This document shows positions 42,733-52,206 of a stretch of 64,000 bases of DNA, piece after piece. The position numbers and the translations under genes are program-made. The number at the start of each line of letters is the position of its first letter. Positions within the stretch are counted from its first letter, which is position 1. The notes under the pieces are model-generated. The model worked only from the letters and a program-made list of their open reading frames with translations. It did no database searches and was not told the DNA's origin. Origin of the DNA: Verrucomicrobiota bacterium (GTDB lineage: Bacteria; Verrucomicrobiota; Verrucomicrobiia; Limisphaerales; JACPZS01); contig JACPZS010000232.1 in NCBI GenBank assembly GCA_016195385.1, forward strand, positions 1 through 64,000. The letters are read 5' to 3'.

Positions 42733-43587
42733 ATGACTGACCGCCTTACACCCAAATTACCGAAATGGCCGTTCTTGCTCGGAGATATTTTGCTCGTGGC
42801 CGTGGCCGTGGCGATTGTCTTTCGTGGCGAAGGGGCATTCGACACTTTGGAAATCGCGGCCTGCGTCGTCAGCGTCGCGCTGGGAGCCTGGTTTTGCGTG
42901 ACGCCGTTTTTGAAGGAGTACCGCACCGCGTCGCAACTCGCCGAAAATAACGGCCTGGCCGACACGTTGACTCAAATCCAAAACCTTGAAAACGTCGGCG
43001 CGCAGATCGCCACCGCCACCAGCCAGTGGCAGAACGTCCAGGAGCAATCGTCCAGAACCGCGGCCGCTGCGAAAGAAATCGCCGAACACATCGCGGCGGA
43101 ATCCAAATCGTTCAGCGAATTTCTTCAGAAGGCCAACGAACAGGAGAAAAATCATTTGCGCCTGGAAGTTGAAAAACTGCGTCGCGCGGAGGGCGATTGG
43201 CTGCAAATCGTCGTGCGGCTGCTCGATCATATTTACGCGCTGAACGTCGCCGCCGGGCACTCCGGCCAGCCCAATTTGATCGAACAACTTGGCAATTTTC
43301 AAAATGCCTGCCGCGAGGTCGTGCGGCGGGTTGGCTTGGTGCCGTTTGTCATCAAGCCAGGCGAGGCATTCGACGCCAAAATCCATCAGCTTCCCGATCC
43401 AGAAACAAATGTCGCGGCGAACGCGCAGGTCGCGGAAACTCTGGCGACGGGTTTCACATTTCAAGGCCAGTTGCTGCGGCCCGCCATCGTGAATTTGCAA
43501 CCTGGCGAACCCAGTGCGCGTGCGGAAATCGCGCCTTCCAGCTCCAAGCCCGCCGCGCCGCTCGCGAGTGAGCCAACCTTGCTGTGA
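42733..43587 (+). CDS. membrane-anchored protein with GrpE-like C-terminal domain
   Basis: 284 residues. Two N-terminal membrane helices (FLLGDILLVAVAVAIVF and EIAACVVSVALGAWFCVTPF) are followed by a long coiled coil (about residues 65-150). Then comes a region with the order of the GrpE beta domain: LVPFVIKPGEAFDAKIHQLP and AETLATGFTFQGQLLRPAIV, comparable to GrpE's FDP-x-x-HEA and GY-x-L-x-GR-x-LRPA-x-V. GrpE is the nucleotide-exchange factor of DnaK. A membrane-tethered version would position exchange activity, or a DnaK/Hsp70-like partner, at the inner membrane. Proline-rich tail. No dnaK or dnaJ is nearby. The GrpE link is seen by motif only. Confidence 0.7.
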   Translation: MTDRLTPKLPKWPFLLGDILLVAVAVAIVFRGEGAFDTLEIAACVVSVALGAWFCVTPFLKEYRTASQLAENNGLADTLTQIQNLENVGAQIATATSQWQNVQEQSSRTAAAAKEIAEHIAAESKSFSEFLQKANEQEKNHLRLEVEKLRRAEGDWLQIVVRLLDHIYALNVAAGHSGQPNLIEQLGNFQNACREVVRRVGLVPFVIKPGEAFDAKIHQLPDPETNVAANAQVAETLATGFTFQGQLLRPAIVNLQPGEPSARAEIAPSSSKPAAPLASEPTLL

Positions 43588-43624
43588 TCAAAATGTCGCA
43601 GTGCCTTACCAAATTTTTGACCGC

Positions 43625-44935
43625 ATGAAATTTTTTGCCCTTGCAAGCTTCGGAATCCTGTTTGCGCTGACGGCACACGCGGAATTGAATCCGCCGCACG
43701 AATCCGTGCTCGCGCGCTTCCTTCGCTACGTGCAGATCGATACGCAATCGAAGGAAGATCAGCCAACCGTTCCCAGCACAAAGAAACAATTTGATTTGGC
43801 AAAGTTGCTGGTGACCGAATTGAAAACTCTCGGCGCTCAAGACGTTCGACTCAGCGAGCACGCGATTGTTTACGCGCGCATCCCGGGCAATCTGCCGGAC
43901 AACTCTGCGGTGCCCGTCATCGGATTCATCGCGCACATGGACACGTCGCCAGAAGTCTCGGGAGCCAATGTCCATCCAATCGTTCACAAGAACTACCAGG
44001 GCGGTGACCTCGTGCTGCCCAATGATCCAACGCAGATCATCAGCGTTGCCAAAAATCCCTTGCTCAAAGAAATGATCGGCGACGACATTATTACCGCCGA
44101 TGGCACGACGTTGCTCGGCTCGGATGACAAGGCGGGTTGCGCCGCGATTCTGACGCTCGTCGATTTGCTCCAGCGCAATCCGCAAATTCGCCACGGCCCG
44201 CTCGCCATCGCTTTCACGCCCGACGAAGAAGTCGGCGGCGGCATTGATAAATTCGACGTGAAAGAATTCGGCGCGCAATACGCCTACACCGTGGACGGCG
44301 AAGCGCCCGGCGAAATCAGCAACGAAACCTGGAACGCGCGCTCGGCGACGGTCACGTTCCACGGCAAGAACACGCACCCCGGCACGGCGAAAGGCATCAT
44401 GATCAATTCGCTGCCTGCCGTGGCGGATTTCATCGCGCGCTTTCCAGCGGACATGCTGCCGGAGACGACCGCCAACCGGGTCGGTTTCGTGCATCCGTAC
44501 ACGGGCACGCTGGAAGTGGAGGAATCGAATCTGAAAATTCTGCTCCGCGATTTTGAAACGAGCGGACTTGACGCGAAGGAAGCTCTCCTGCGCGACATGG
44601 TGAAAGCGACTCAGGAAAAATTTCCGGCGGTCAAAATTTCGCTCACCGTCAAGGAGTCCTACAAAAACATGAAAGAGGTGCTGAAAAATCATCCGCATCT
44701 GACCGACTACGCCCTCGAAGCTGCGCGCCGCGCCGGATTGAACGCGCGGCTGCACGCGATCCGCGGCGGCACCGACGGCTCGCGCCTCACCTTCGCCGGT
44801 CTGCCGTGCCCGGACATTTTTACTGGCGGGCAAAATTTCCACGGCAAGCTCGAGTTCAATTCCCGGCGTGGCCTGGAAAAGACAACCGAGACGCTGCTCC
44901 ACCTCGTGCAGATTTTTGTGGAGAAATCCAAATGA
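43625..44935 (+). CDS. pepT: peptidase T-like aminotripeptidase with a signal peptide
   Basis: 436 residues. Peptidase M20B motifs are all present: FIAHMDTSPE, GSDDKAGCAAI (Asp 167/168), FTPDEEVGGG, NTHPGTAKG, HAIRGGTDGSRL and IFTGGQNFHGKLEF. Two zinc ions would be bound by His/Asp/Asp/Glu/His of these motifs. PepT removes the N-terminal residue from tripeptides and is normally cytoplasmic; here residues 1-20 (KFFALASFGILFALTAHA) form a convincing signal peptide, implying a periplasmic location. ATG 43625 is used, because sequence upstream in frame is not family-like. The previous gene ends 37 bases before. Confidence 0.88.
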   Translation: MKFFALASFGILFALTAHAELNPPHESVLARFLRYVQIDTQSKEDQPTVPSTKKQFDLAKLLVTELKTLGAQDVRLSEHAIVYARIPGNLPDNSAVPVIGFIAHMDTSPEVSGANVHPIVHKNYQGGDLVLPNDPTQIISVAKNPLLKEMIGDDIITADGTTLLGSDDKAGCAAILTLVDLLQRNPQIRHGPLAIAFTPDEEVGGGIDKFDVKEFGAQYAYTVDGEAPGEISNETWNARSATVTFHGKNTHPGTAKGIMINSLPAVADFIARFPADMLPETTANRVGFVHPYTGTLEVEESNLKILLRDFETSGLDAKEALLRDMVKATQEKFPAVKISLTVKESYKNMKEVLKNHPHLTDYALEAARRAGLNARLHAIRGGTDGSRLTFAGLPCPDIFTGGQNFHGKLEFNSRRGLEKTTETLLHLVQIFVEKSK

Positions 44936-44972
44936 CGCGGTGAGGGGAAGCCGCGCAGCCAATTTCCCTTCC

Positions 44973-45950
44973 GTGACTTCCGCCTATCCTGATCAACCAC
45001 ACGAGTGCGACCGCTGGATACTCGCGAAACGCGGACCGCGTGAGTCCCTCGACCCGCGCCGTCCTCACGCATTTCTGCTCGAAGAAGAGCGGGCGGAATC
45101 GGGTGACATCATTTCAGTCGCAACCATTTTTCTAACCAATCGCGAATGCCTGTGGCGCTGCTTGATGTGCGATCTCTGGAAGCACACGTTGCGGGAAACC
45201 GTGCCGCCCGGAGCAATCCCGGAGCAAATTGAATTTGCGCTCGAGCAGTTGTGCGCGCAAGCGCCCGCCGAAGTCGTCACACGCCACATCAAACTCTACA
45301 ACAGCGGCAGCTTCTTCGATCCACGCGCGATTCCGCCCGCGGATCATCCGGCGATTGCGGAACAAATTCGTTCCTTCGAGCGCGTGATCGTCGAGTGCCA
45401 TCCATCGCTTGTGAACGACTCATGCCTGCGATTCCGCAATCAACTTGCCGGACAACTTGAAGTCGCGATGGGTTTGGAGACGGCGCATCCCGGAGTCCTG
45501 GCGAAGCTGAACAAGCGGATGACACTCCAGCAGTTTTCGCACGCGGCGAAATTTCTCCGCGCGAACCGAATTGCGTTGCGCGTGTTCGTGCTCGTCAAAC
45601 CGCCATTCCTCGACGAAGCCGAAGCACTGGATTGGGCCAGACGTTCCATTGACTTCGCGTTTGATTGCGGGGCGAGCGTTGTGTCACTCATCCCCACTCG
45701 CTTCGGTAATGGAGCCTTGGAGGCACTCGCGGCGCTTGGTGAATTTTCGCCACCGAAGCTGGCGGCGCTCGAAGCGGCGCTGGCTTACGGGATCGATCTG
45801 CGCCGTGGTCGCGTGTTTGCCGACACGTGGGACTTGGAGAAATTTTCGGATTGCCCGCGTTGTTTCGCGCCACGCGAAGCCCGGCTGCGCGAAATGAATT
45901 TGCGACAGATCAAGCTGCCGCCGATTGTTTGTACTGCTTGCAGCATTTAG
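44973..45950 (+). CDS. radical SAM protein (TIGR01210/RaSEA-like)
   Basis: 325 residues with a GTG start at 44973. The 4Fe-4S motif is C-x3-C-x2-C at residues 59-66 (CLWRCLMC), preceded by SVATIFLTNRE. Later parts (HIKLYNSGSFFDPRAIP, VECHPSLVN, VAMGLETAHPGVLAKLNKRM) follow the TIM-barrel order of the Elp3/RaSEA-type radical SAM group, where TIGR01210 proteins act in archaeosine formation. Bacterial members have no firm function. A C-terminal Cys set (DCPRCFAPRE, PPIVCTACSI) is likely to bind another metal or cluster. It lies 37 bases after pepT on the same strand and may be co-transcribed. Confidence 0.82.
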   Translation: MTSAYPDQPHECDRWILAKRGPRESLDPRRPHAFLLEEERAESGDIISVATIFLTNRECLWRCLMCDLWKHTLRETVPPGAIPEQIEFALEQLCAQAPAEVVTRHIKLYNSGSFFDPRAIPPADHPAIAEQIRSFERVIVECHPSLVNDSCLRFRNQLAGQLEVAMGLETAHPGVLAKLNKRMTLQQFSHAAKFLRANRIALRVFVLVKPPFLDEAEALDWARRSIDFAFDCGASVVSLIPTRFGNGALEALAALGEFSPPKLAALEAALAYGIDLRRGRVFADTWDLEKFSDCPRCFAPREARLREMNLRQIKLPPIVCTACSI

Positions 45951-45984
45951 TGTTCGTCGCTCCGTCTAGGAAGCGAAGTTGTGC

Positions 45985-46959
45985 TCAAGGAATCTGCCGC
46001 GCGCGGTAAAATTGCGAAGTAAAATTTGTCGCCGCGTTGTCGAGAAAATCGGCCGTGCCATCCGTCGCGTGGAGGGTTTTGATTTCCGTCCAATGAACCA
46101 GGTCGCTGCTCGCGTCGATGGCGTATTTGAGGCCAAGCTCGCCGTGAAGTTTTAGCAGGAACTGGCCGGCAGCGAGGCGTTGGACGGCTTCGAGCGTCGG
46201 TGGAATGGACGGTAGCGCTTCCGCTGTCACGACGTATTCATCGAAAAGCAGGTAATTGTCGCCGGCCTGGCCGGGCGTGCGAATGGACCACACGGCGTCA
46301 ATGTCGGCGAGGTTCAACACGGTGTCGAAACGCGTCGAGATTGGCTTGCTGTTCACGACGGGCAGGTTGTTCAAACTCGCGCTCCAAAGATTGCGCGTGA
46401 AATTCATGGTGATGGCCAGTTCGTAAATCACCAAATTCGTGAACCCCACTCCGGTCGAGAAAAATCCCGCACCGTCATCGAGCGCGTAGTTGACGCCGTG
46501 AGTGACACCATCGAAATCGAGCGAGAACAACCGCTGTTGGGCGAGGTTGTAAACGCTCCAGCGAAAATCGTCGCGATTGGTCGAACTCGACTCCGTGATC
46601 GACATGAGGACAGAGAACTTGACGATGGGTTGATGTGTCGTATCGGCGACGAAATTGAACGGCCGCAACAAGCTGAACGTGTCGGCGGAATTAGTCGGCC
46701 CGGTTAAACCGATGAACGCCTGCTGTCCCAGCCCGTCAAAAAAATTCGTGACCAGGCCATTTCCGCCGGAGCCGAAATTCATCCAGCCATTCTGGCCAAC
46801 CAGGATGAGTTGATCGTCGTAGCCTTCGCTTTTTTCAAAACCGGTCGCAAAGATCACGGTGGTGTTCGCGTTCTGGCTTTGCGCCTTGGCCGTGTGCAAC
46901 GGCCGCGACCAAACAGCAAGGACGAGCAGACAGGGAAGCCACGTTTTCATAAACAGCAC
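45985..46959 (-). CDS. secreted protein of unknown function with jelly-roll-like domain
   Basis: 324 residues, or 321 from the ATG at 46950 (MKTWLPCLLV). A signal peptide (WLPCLLVLAVWSRPLHTAKA) is followed by a beta-rich domain (VIFATGFEKSEGYDDQLILV, FNFVADTTHQPIVKFSVLM, FRWSVYNLAQQRLFSLDFD, LAITMNFTRNLWSASLNNL). The C-terminal 80 residues contain the short module (YAIDASSDLVHWTEIKTLH, ending FYRARQIP) shared by several secreted proteins of this window. The first domain resembles concanavalin-like folds, but no catalytic residue pattern was identified. It is probably a surface or extracellular binding protein. Convergent with the radical SAM gene. Confidence 0.75.
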   Translation of the reverse strand: MLFMKTWLPCLLVLAVWSRPLHTAKAQSQNANTTVIFATGFEKSEGYDDQLILVGQNGWMNFGSGGNGLVTNFFDGLGQQAFIGLTGPTNSADTFSLLRPFNFVADTTHQPIVKFSVLMSITESSSTNRDDFRWSVYNLAQQRLFSLDFDGVTHGVNYALDDGAGFFSTGVGFTNLVIYELAITMNFTRNLWSASLNNLPVVNSKPISTRFDTVLNLADIDAVWSIRTPGQAGDNYLLFDEYVVTAEALPSIPPTLEAVQRLAAGQFLLKLHGELGLKYAIDASSDLVHWTEIKTLHATDGTADFLDNAATNFTSQFYRARQIP

Positions 46960-47025
46960 GAAACGATCTCAAGTGCTTCGGCAAAACTTTGGGTTCAGCC
47001 GGTTCTCTTTTTGAACAAACGAAAA

Positions 47026-49165
47026 CTATTTCTCGTTTTTTCCGCGCGACGGCGTGGCGGGTACCGAACGTTGTTGTTGCTGGGCCGGCGGTGAATAAGA
47101 CGGGGCCGGTCGCGGCGCCTCGTAACGCGGCGGTGGCGAATAGGTCGGCGCGGCTTGCGGGCGATACTGCTGGAATGGCGGCGGGGTGTACGCTGGCTGG
47201 CGAACCACCGGCTGCGGCGCTATGTAGGTGGGATGCGGTTGCGGCACTTGATAATTTGGCTGCTGAACGATGCGCGCCTGCGGTGTGTTCACCACTTGCG
47301 GTGTTGGTTGCGTTTGCACGACGGTTGCGTTCGCAGATGATTGACCGACGTAAGGCGGCGAGGCCGGAACTGCCTTCGCAGGCTGAGGCGCAGGCGAAGG
47401 GTTTCTTACGATCACCGGATCGCCGCTACGTTCGTTGACTGGCTTCGACTGCGGTATTCCATCGGCGCTTTGCCGGGGAGTCGGCGAAGGCGGGACCGTT
47501 GGTTTCACTGCAACCGGTGTGGAGGTAGCCGCTGGCTTGGGCAAAGATTCCAGACTGCGCGGCGTGCTTACGACAGTGGATGGTGTCTTCGCCGGTTCGA
47601 GTTTCGGCTTCACGACCGCTGTCGGCGACAGCGGCGAAGAGGCGTTTACCGTGGACACGCGCTCATCGACTCGCTTTTGAGCCAAGCGAGAAGCCGCCGG
47701 AATCGCGGTGGCTTTGGCATTCGCCGAAGCGAGCGCAGCCACTCCCACCGCTCCCGCGCCTACGGCTACAGCCGCTGGCGCGACGAAACTGGAGACCGGT
47801 GCCGCACCTTTGCGCAATTCCTGGGCTGAACGCGCCGGCACCGCGGCAGCCGTGCCGGCGGTCATCGCGCTCGATGCGGTCCGGCTTGAGCGCTTTTTGT
47901 GGCGCGGTCGGCAGATCGCGCACCGAGACTTTGGCTACTTCAGTGCGTGATACAGAGGAAATTTTATCAAAACCGACGCCTTGGTTGATGATCGTGTTGT
48001 TGTTCCCCACAACAATGTTGTTGATGACTTTGCTGTTGGCGTAAACGTTTCCAGCCCGGTCAGCAGGGAGGAGATGATGTACCGGCGCGCGATCCGCAAA
48101 ATTTCGATGCGACACCCACGAGAAGTGAAACGCGGTCAGGCCAAAATCAAAGCCGACGCCCACAGCCACGCCGCGGTAGGTAGAGCCGTGTGCGCCGCAA
48201 TGAAATCCGTAGGGCAGCGGCGCCCAACCGCAGTAGCCATCGGTATTGCGCCAAGTGACCCACGCTGGCGCCCAGACCGAATCCGGGAACCAAACCCAGC
48301 CAACGCGTGGATTATGATGCCAACGGCCATAATGAAAAGGCGCCCAGCCCCATGAATAATCCGAATGCCAGTACCAGCCGCAGTCCGAATACAACCAGCG
48401 CCCACTGTGGCAGTACGGCCGCCAACCCGTATTCACGACGGCGACGGTTGGTTGCCAGCACCAGCCGTAAGCTGGAAGTTCAATCCACGATCCGTAAGGC
48501 GAAAGGCTGCTGTAGAAATAATTTACTTCCTGCGGCGCGTTGAGCAGCGGCGCTGGCGTTGCGTCTATCGGCGGCGGCGTGCTGACATATTGCGGTGCGG
48601 GGGCTTCCGTCACGACGGCTGGCGCGGCAGCGGGTTGCACACCTGGCTGGGGCGGTGCCGGATTCTTGGCATCGGCAGCTTGGGATTGCTTGGCCGCTGC
48701 CACTGCCTTGTCGAGTTCGGCTGGCTTCGTCGCCAAATTTTTCTCCTGCTCACGGAGTTTGCTGCCGTGTTCGATCATCGCCTTCATGACGTCGTCGGAA
48801 ACACCCACGTCGTTCAAGTAAGTGATGTCATCCGCGGCCAGCTCGTAAGTGACCGTTGAATTTTCGATGTAGGCGAGGATGACCGAGTCGCCCACGCCTG
48901 ATTGGGCAAGCTTGATAACGTCTTCGACTCCGGCAGACATTGGCAACGCCGCTGGCTCGATTGTTCTCAACGGTGCCGCGTCGAGATCCGCTGCCGTCGT
49001 TTCATCGGTTGCTGGAAGATTGTTCGTGTTGCTGACGAGCGGCGTCGTTGCTGCTGGCTTGTCGGATTGCGCCAGTTTCGCGGACTTTCCTTCGCAACCG
49101 AGCAACACACTCGCTACGGTGATCGCTCCCGCTGTTTTCAAGAACCGTGTGATTCGGACATTCAT
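47026..49165 (-). pseudogene. DUF6600-like lipoprotein with Pro-rich tail, apparent frameshift
   Basis: Two frames make one protein. The first begins MNVRITRFLK (49165; an ATG at 49186 is also open) with a lipobox SVLLGCEG, then a helical region (VEDVIKLAQSGVGDSVILAY), a Pro/Ala linker and a Trp/Tyr-rich domain (YSSLSPYGSWIELPAYGWCW, WYWHSDYSWGWAPFHYGRW, WAPLPYGFHCG), the signature of DUF6600 proteins. The sense ends near KPDRIERDDRR. The next frame takes over at about 47870 with a long Pro/Gln/Ala-rich tail to 47026 (for example PSYSPPAQQQQRSVPATPSR). A one-base shift separates them. It is either a real frameshift or a sequence error. Likely an outer-membrane or periplasmic structural protein. 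Confidence 0.7.
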
Positions 49166-49439
49166 ATCAACCTGCCTTTCCGGCATTTGGGCCTGCGCCC
49201 GTTGTTATCAGTTATCCGCACCAAAATTTCAAACTGCCTTATCGACTCAATTAGTCCGGCGGCTATTCAAAGCGCCCGGCAGCCCGGTGTCAAACGTCCT
49301 TGTGGCGAACCGAAACCGGGCAAATTCGACCCCGCCGCAACTTCCACTCCGCGCGTCGCCGTGATGCGTCATTGACTGGCGTCCGTGCCATCGCGTAGAG
49401 ATTTGCCCAACATAATCCGCCACGTTCCCGGTGATGACC

Positions 49440-50258
49440 ATGTCAAAAAAAATTCAAAACCAAGTGCTGCTGATCACCGGCTCGACGGGCATCGCGGCGG
49501 CGACGGCGGAACTCGCCTCATGCGAAGGAGCGAAAATCTTCATCACCAGCCGCACAGCCGAACACGGCCGAGCGCTCATCGAAAAAATCCACGCCACGAA
49601 TGCCGAGTGTGATTTCTTCGCGGCGGACTTGACCGTTCCGGACGCCGTGGCGACCGCTGTCGAGCATTGCCGCGCGCGCTTCGGGCGGATCGACGCGCTC
49701 TTCAACGTCGCCGGTATCAGCGGCCGCAAATTCGGCGACGGCCCGGTTCACGAATGCACCGAGGCGGGTTGGGACATCACGATGAACACCAACGCCAAAA
49801 CCGTTTTCTTCATGTGCCGCGCGGTGATCGCGCAGATGTTGCGGCAGCCGCCGGGAGAAAATGGTTTGCGCGGTTCGATCCTGAACATGGCCAGCGTGCT
49901 GGGCCATTCACCATCGCCCAAATTTTTTGAGACGCACGCCTACGCGGCGAGCAAAGGCGCCATCATCGCTTTGAGCAAAGCGATGGCCGCCAGTTACGCG
50001 CCGCAAAAAATTCGCGTGAACGTCATTGCCCCGGCGCTGGTGCGGACGCCCATGAGCGCGCGTGCGCAGCAGAACCCCGACGTGTTGCATTTCATGAAGA
50101 CCAAACAGCCGCTGGTCGAAGATCTAATTGATGCGGATGCCGTGGCTCGCGCCGCCGCGTTTCTGTTGAGCGACGACGCCAGTGCCATCACCGGTGACGT
50201 CGTCAACGTCGATGCCGGTTGGTGTGTCAGCGAAGGTCAGCACGGAATGGGCGAGTAA
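49440..50258 (+). CDS. short-chain dehydrogenase/reductase (SDR) family protein
   Basis: 272 residues. Rossmann motif LLITGSTGIAAATAELAS, where the last Gly of the usual TGx3GxG is Ala; the strand 3 acid DFFAADLTVP; NVAG in place of NNAG; catalytic Ser in NMASVLG; and the Y-x3-K pair in AYAASKGAII. The C-terminal segment IRVNVIAPALVRTPMSARAQ and ITGDVVNVDAGWCV is standard for classical SDRs. NAD(P)-dependent oxidoreductase of unknown substrate. The start MSKKIQNQ is chosen; an ATG nine bases earlier is also open. The 253 bases upstream are a divergent promoter region with nothing else seen. Confidence 0.88.
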   Translation: MSKKIQNQVLLITGSTGIAAATAELASCEGAKIFITSRTAEHGRALIEKIHATNAECDFFAADLTVPDAVATAVEHCRARFGRIDALFNVAGISGRKFGDGPVHECTEAGWDITMNTNAKTVFFMCRAVIAQMLRQPPGENGLRGSILNMASVLGHSPSPKFFETHAYAASKGAIIALSKAMAASYAPQKIRVNVIAPALVRTPMSARAQQNPDVLHFMKTKQPLVEDLIDADAVARAAAFLLSDDASAITGDVVNVDAGWCVSEGQHGMGE

Positions 50259-50363
50259 CAAAGCGCACATGGCGAGTTCAACCGAGCACGTGGCCTCAGT
50301 GAATCATCTTCTCATCATCGTTGGGCTTTCGCTCTTCGCCACTCGACTCTCGGCTTTTTTCAA

Positions 50364-51275
50364 ATGAGCTACTCCCTCGGAATTGATCTGGGCGGCTCGA
50401 GCATCAAAGCAGTGGCCGTCACGCCTGCTGGAGAAAATTTGCTCCAACGGAACGTCGAGTTTGAAACGGAAGAGAAAATGGATTGGGCGCTGAAAATTCG
50501 TGCCCTTCTTGATCAGATTCAAACCGAACGCGGCGTGCGGGCGCAAACCATCGGCCTTTCCGCGCCTGGACTCGCCGCCAGCGACGGTCGCTCCATCGCG
50601 TACATGCCGGGCCGGCTACAGGGACTGGAGCGATTGGATTGGACGACATTTCTTGGCACGCGTTTGCCAGTGCCCGTTCTTAACGATGCGCAGGCGGCGT
50701 TGCTGGGCGAGTCGTGGCTGGGCGCGGCGCGTAGATTTCAAAATGTCATTCTGCTCACCCTTGGCACCGGCGTCGGCGGCGCGGCGATGGTGGATGGCAA
50801 ACTTTTGCACGGACACCTCGGCCGCGCTGGACACTTTGGCCACATTTGCCTCGACCCCGAGGGCGCGCCTGACATCTGCGGCACGCCTGGGAGTCTCGAA
50901 CTGGCCATCGGTAACGCCACCATTCGTGACCGTAGCGGCGGACGTTTTCAAACCACGCACGAACTCCTCGCCGCGCACACCGCCGGCGACGCACAAGCAA
51001 CCGCAATTTGGCTGAAGTCAGTCAAAGCCTTGGCTGGCGCGGTCGCCTCGTTCATCAACATCCTCGATCCAGCGGCCGTCATCATCGGCGGTGGGGTGGC
51101 TCGCGCTGGAAATTCTCTTTTCGAGCCGCTGCAACATTTTCTCGACGCGATGGAATGGCGGCCGGGCGGCCAGCGCGCCCAACTTCTGCCGGCCCAGCTC
51201 GGTGAATTTGCCGGAGCCTTCGGCGCGGCGCGTCACGCTCAAAACCATTGCCCTTCGGAGCGTCCTAATGTTTGA
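50364..51275 (+). CDS. ROK family protein (sugar kinase-like)
   Basis: 303 residues. The phosphate loop LGIDLGGSSIKAVAV, VPVLNDAQAALLGESWLGAA, VILLTLGTGVGGAAMVDGKL, and RAGHFGHICLD with the ROK His match glucokinase-like ROK proteins. The adenosine motif INILDPAAVIIGGGVA is present. The typical ROK zinc-binding Cys cluster (CxCGxxGC-x-E) is reduced to C...ICGTPGSLE, so zinc binding may be weaker. Without a winged-helix N-terminus it should be a kinase, not a repressor. Its 3' end overlaps the convergent DapA-family gene by 11 bases; possibly a 2-keto sugar or N-acyl sugar route. Confidence 0.87.
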   Translation: MSYSLGIDLGGSSIKAVAVTPAGENLLQRNVEFETEEKMDWALKIRALLDQIQTERGVRAQTIGLSAPGLAASDGRSIAYMPGRLQGLERLDWTTFLGTRLPVPVLNDAQAALLGESWLGAARRFQNVILLTLGTGVGGAAMVDGKLLHGHLGRAGHFGHICLDPEGAPDICGTPGSLELAIGNATIRDRSGGRFQTTHELLAAHTAGDAQATAIWLKSVKALAGAVASFINILDPAAVIIGGGVARAGNSLFEPLQHFLDAMEWRPGGQRAQLLPAQLGEFAGAFGAARHAQNHCPSERPNV

Positions 51276-52191
51276 ATCGGCTAACCTTGCCGAACGATTT
51301 CGCAGGCCGCTTCGCGCTGCCGTCGTGGATGATTTTCAAGATTCGCCGGCGCTCCTCGCCCGCAAGCGGCAGGCGCGGCGCGCGCACCCATTCGCGGCCG
51401 AGACCGCATTCCTGCACGGCGAGCTTGATGTATTGGACAAACTTCGTGCTGACATCGAGATGCAGCAGCGGAGTGAACCAACGATAAATCTCCCGTGCCT
51501 TTTCCCACTCACCGCGGCGCGTTAGCTCCCAGAGATATTGGTTCTCCTGCGGGAACGCGATGCCGCTGCCCGCTACCCAGCCATCAATGCCGAGGATCGA
51601 GGTCTCCAACACCAGGTCATCGACGCCGGTGAAAATAGCGTAGCGGTCGCCGACGGTGTTGCGCAGATCCGTGATGCGGCGCGTGTCGCCGGAACTTTCT
51701 TTGAGCGCGACGAAATTTTTCTGCGCCGCCAGTTCCGCGAACATCGCCGGCGTGAGGTCGTTCGCGTAGCTGATCGGATTGTTATAAATCATGATCGGCA
51801 GGCCGGTCGCCTTGGCCGTCGTGCGAAAGTGCGTGAGTGTTTCGCGCGGGTCGCCTTTGTAGAGCATCGCAGGCATGAGCATCACGCCGTCCGCGCCAAG
51901 CTTCTCCACGTCGCGCACGTAGCGAATGGCTTCCGTCGTGCTCGCCTCGGCCACACCGCTCAAAACTGGCACACGGCCATTCACCGCTTTGATCATGGCT
52001 GCGATGACGCGCCGTTTTTCGTCGCCCGTCATCGCCTGGTTTTCACCGAGCGAGCCGAGGAAAATGATTCCGCTCACGCCAGAATCGAGCAGCGCTTCGG
52101 CGTGGCGGGCGGTCGCATCGAGATCGAGCGCACCGTCCTTTTTCATCTGTGTCGTGATGGCGGGGAAAACGCCTTGCCAGTGGGGCTTCAT
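51265..52191 (-). CDS. dihydrodipicolinate synthase/N-acetylneuraminate lyase family aldolase
   Basis: 308 residues. Class I aldolase features: FPAITTQMKKDGALDLDA, GIIFLGSLGENQAMTGDEKR, MIYNNPISYANDL with the catalytic Tyr, and the Schiff-base Lys in FVALKESSGDTRR. The motif GSLGEN replaces the GTTGE of DHDPS, which points to a family member other than DapA, for example an N-acetylneuraminate lyase-type or sugar-acid aldolase. It lies 15 bases downstream of the beta-propeller gene (52207) on the same strand, and overlaps the convergent ROK gene. Substrate not predictable. Confidence 0.87.
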   Translation of the reverse strand: MKPHWQGVFPAITTQMKKDGALDLDATARHAEALLDSGVSGIIFLGSLGENQAMTGDEKRRVIAAMIKAVNGRVPVLSGVAEASTTEAIRYVRDVEKLGADGVMLMPAMLYKGDPRETLTHFRTTAKATGLPIMIYNNPISYANDLTPAMFAELAAQKNFVALKESSGDTRRITDLRNTVGDRYAIFTGVDDLVLETSILGIDGWVAGSGIAFPQENQYLWELTRRGEWEKAREIYRWFTPLLHLDVSTKFVQYIKLAVQECGLGREWVRAPRLPLAGEERRRILKIIHDGSAKRPAKSFGKVSRFKH

Positions 52192-52206
52192 GTAAATTCT
52201 GAGTTG

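Noticed and set aside
43454-44962. Minus-strand frame (502 codons) opposite pepT
   Set aside because: Arg/Val-rich shadow; the plus strand carries all M20 motifs.
50270-50367. 32-codon hydrophobic ORF whose stop overlaps the ROK start (ATGA)
   Set aside because: Too short and unsupported; probably chance, although the overlap is neat.
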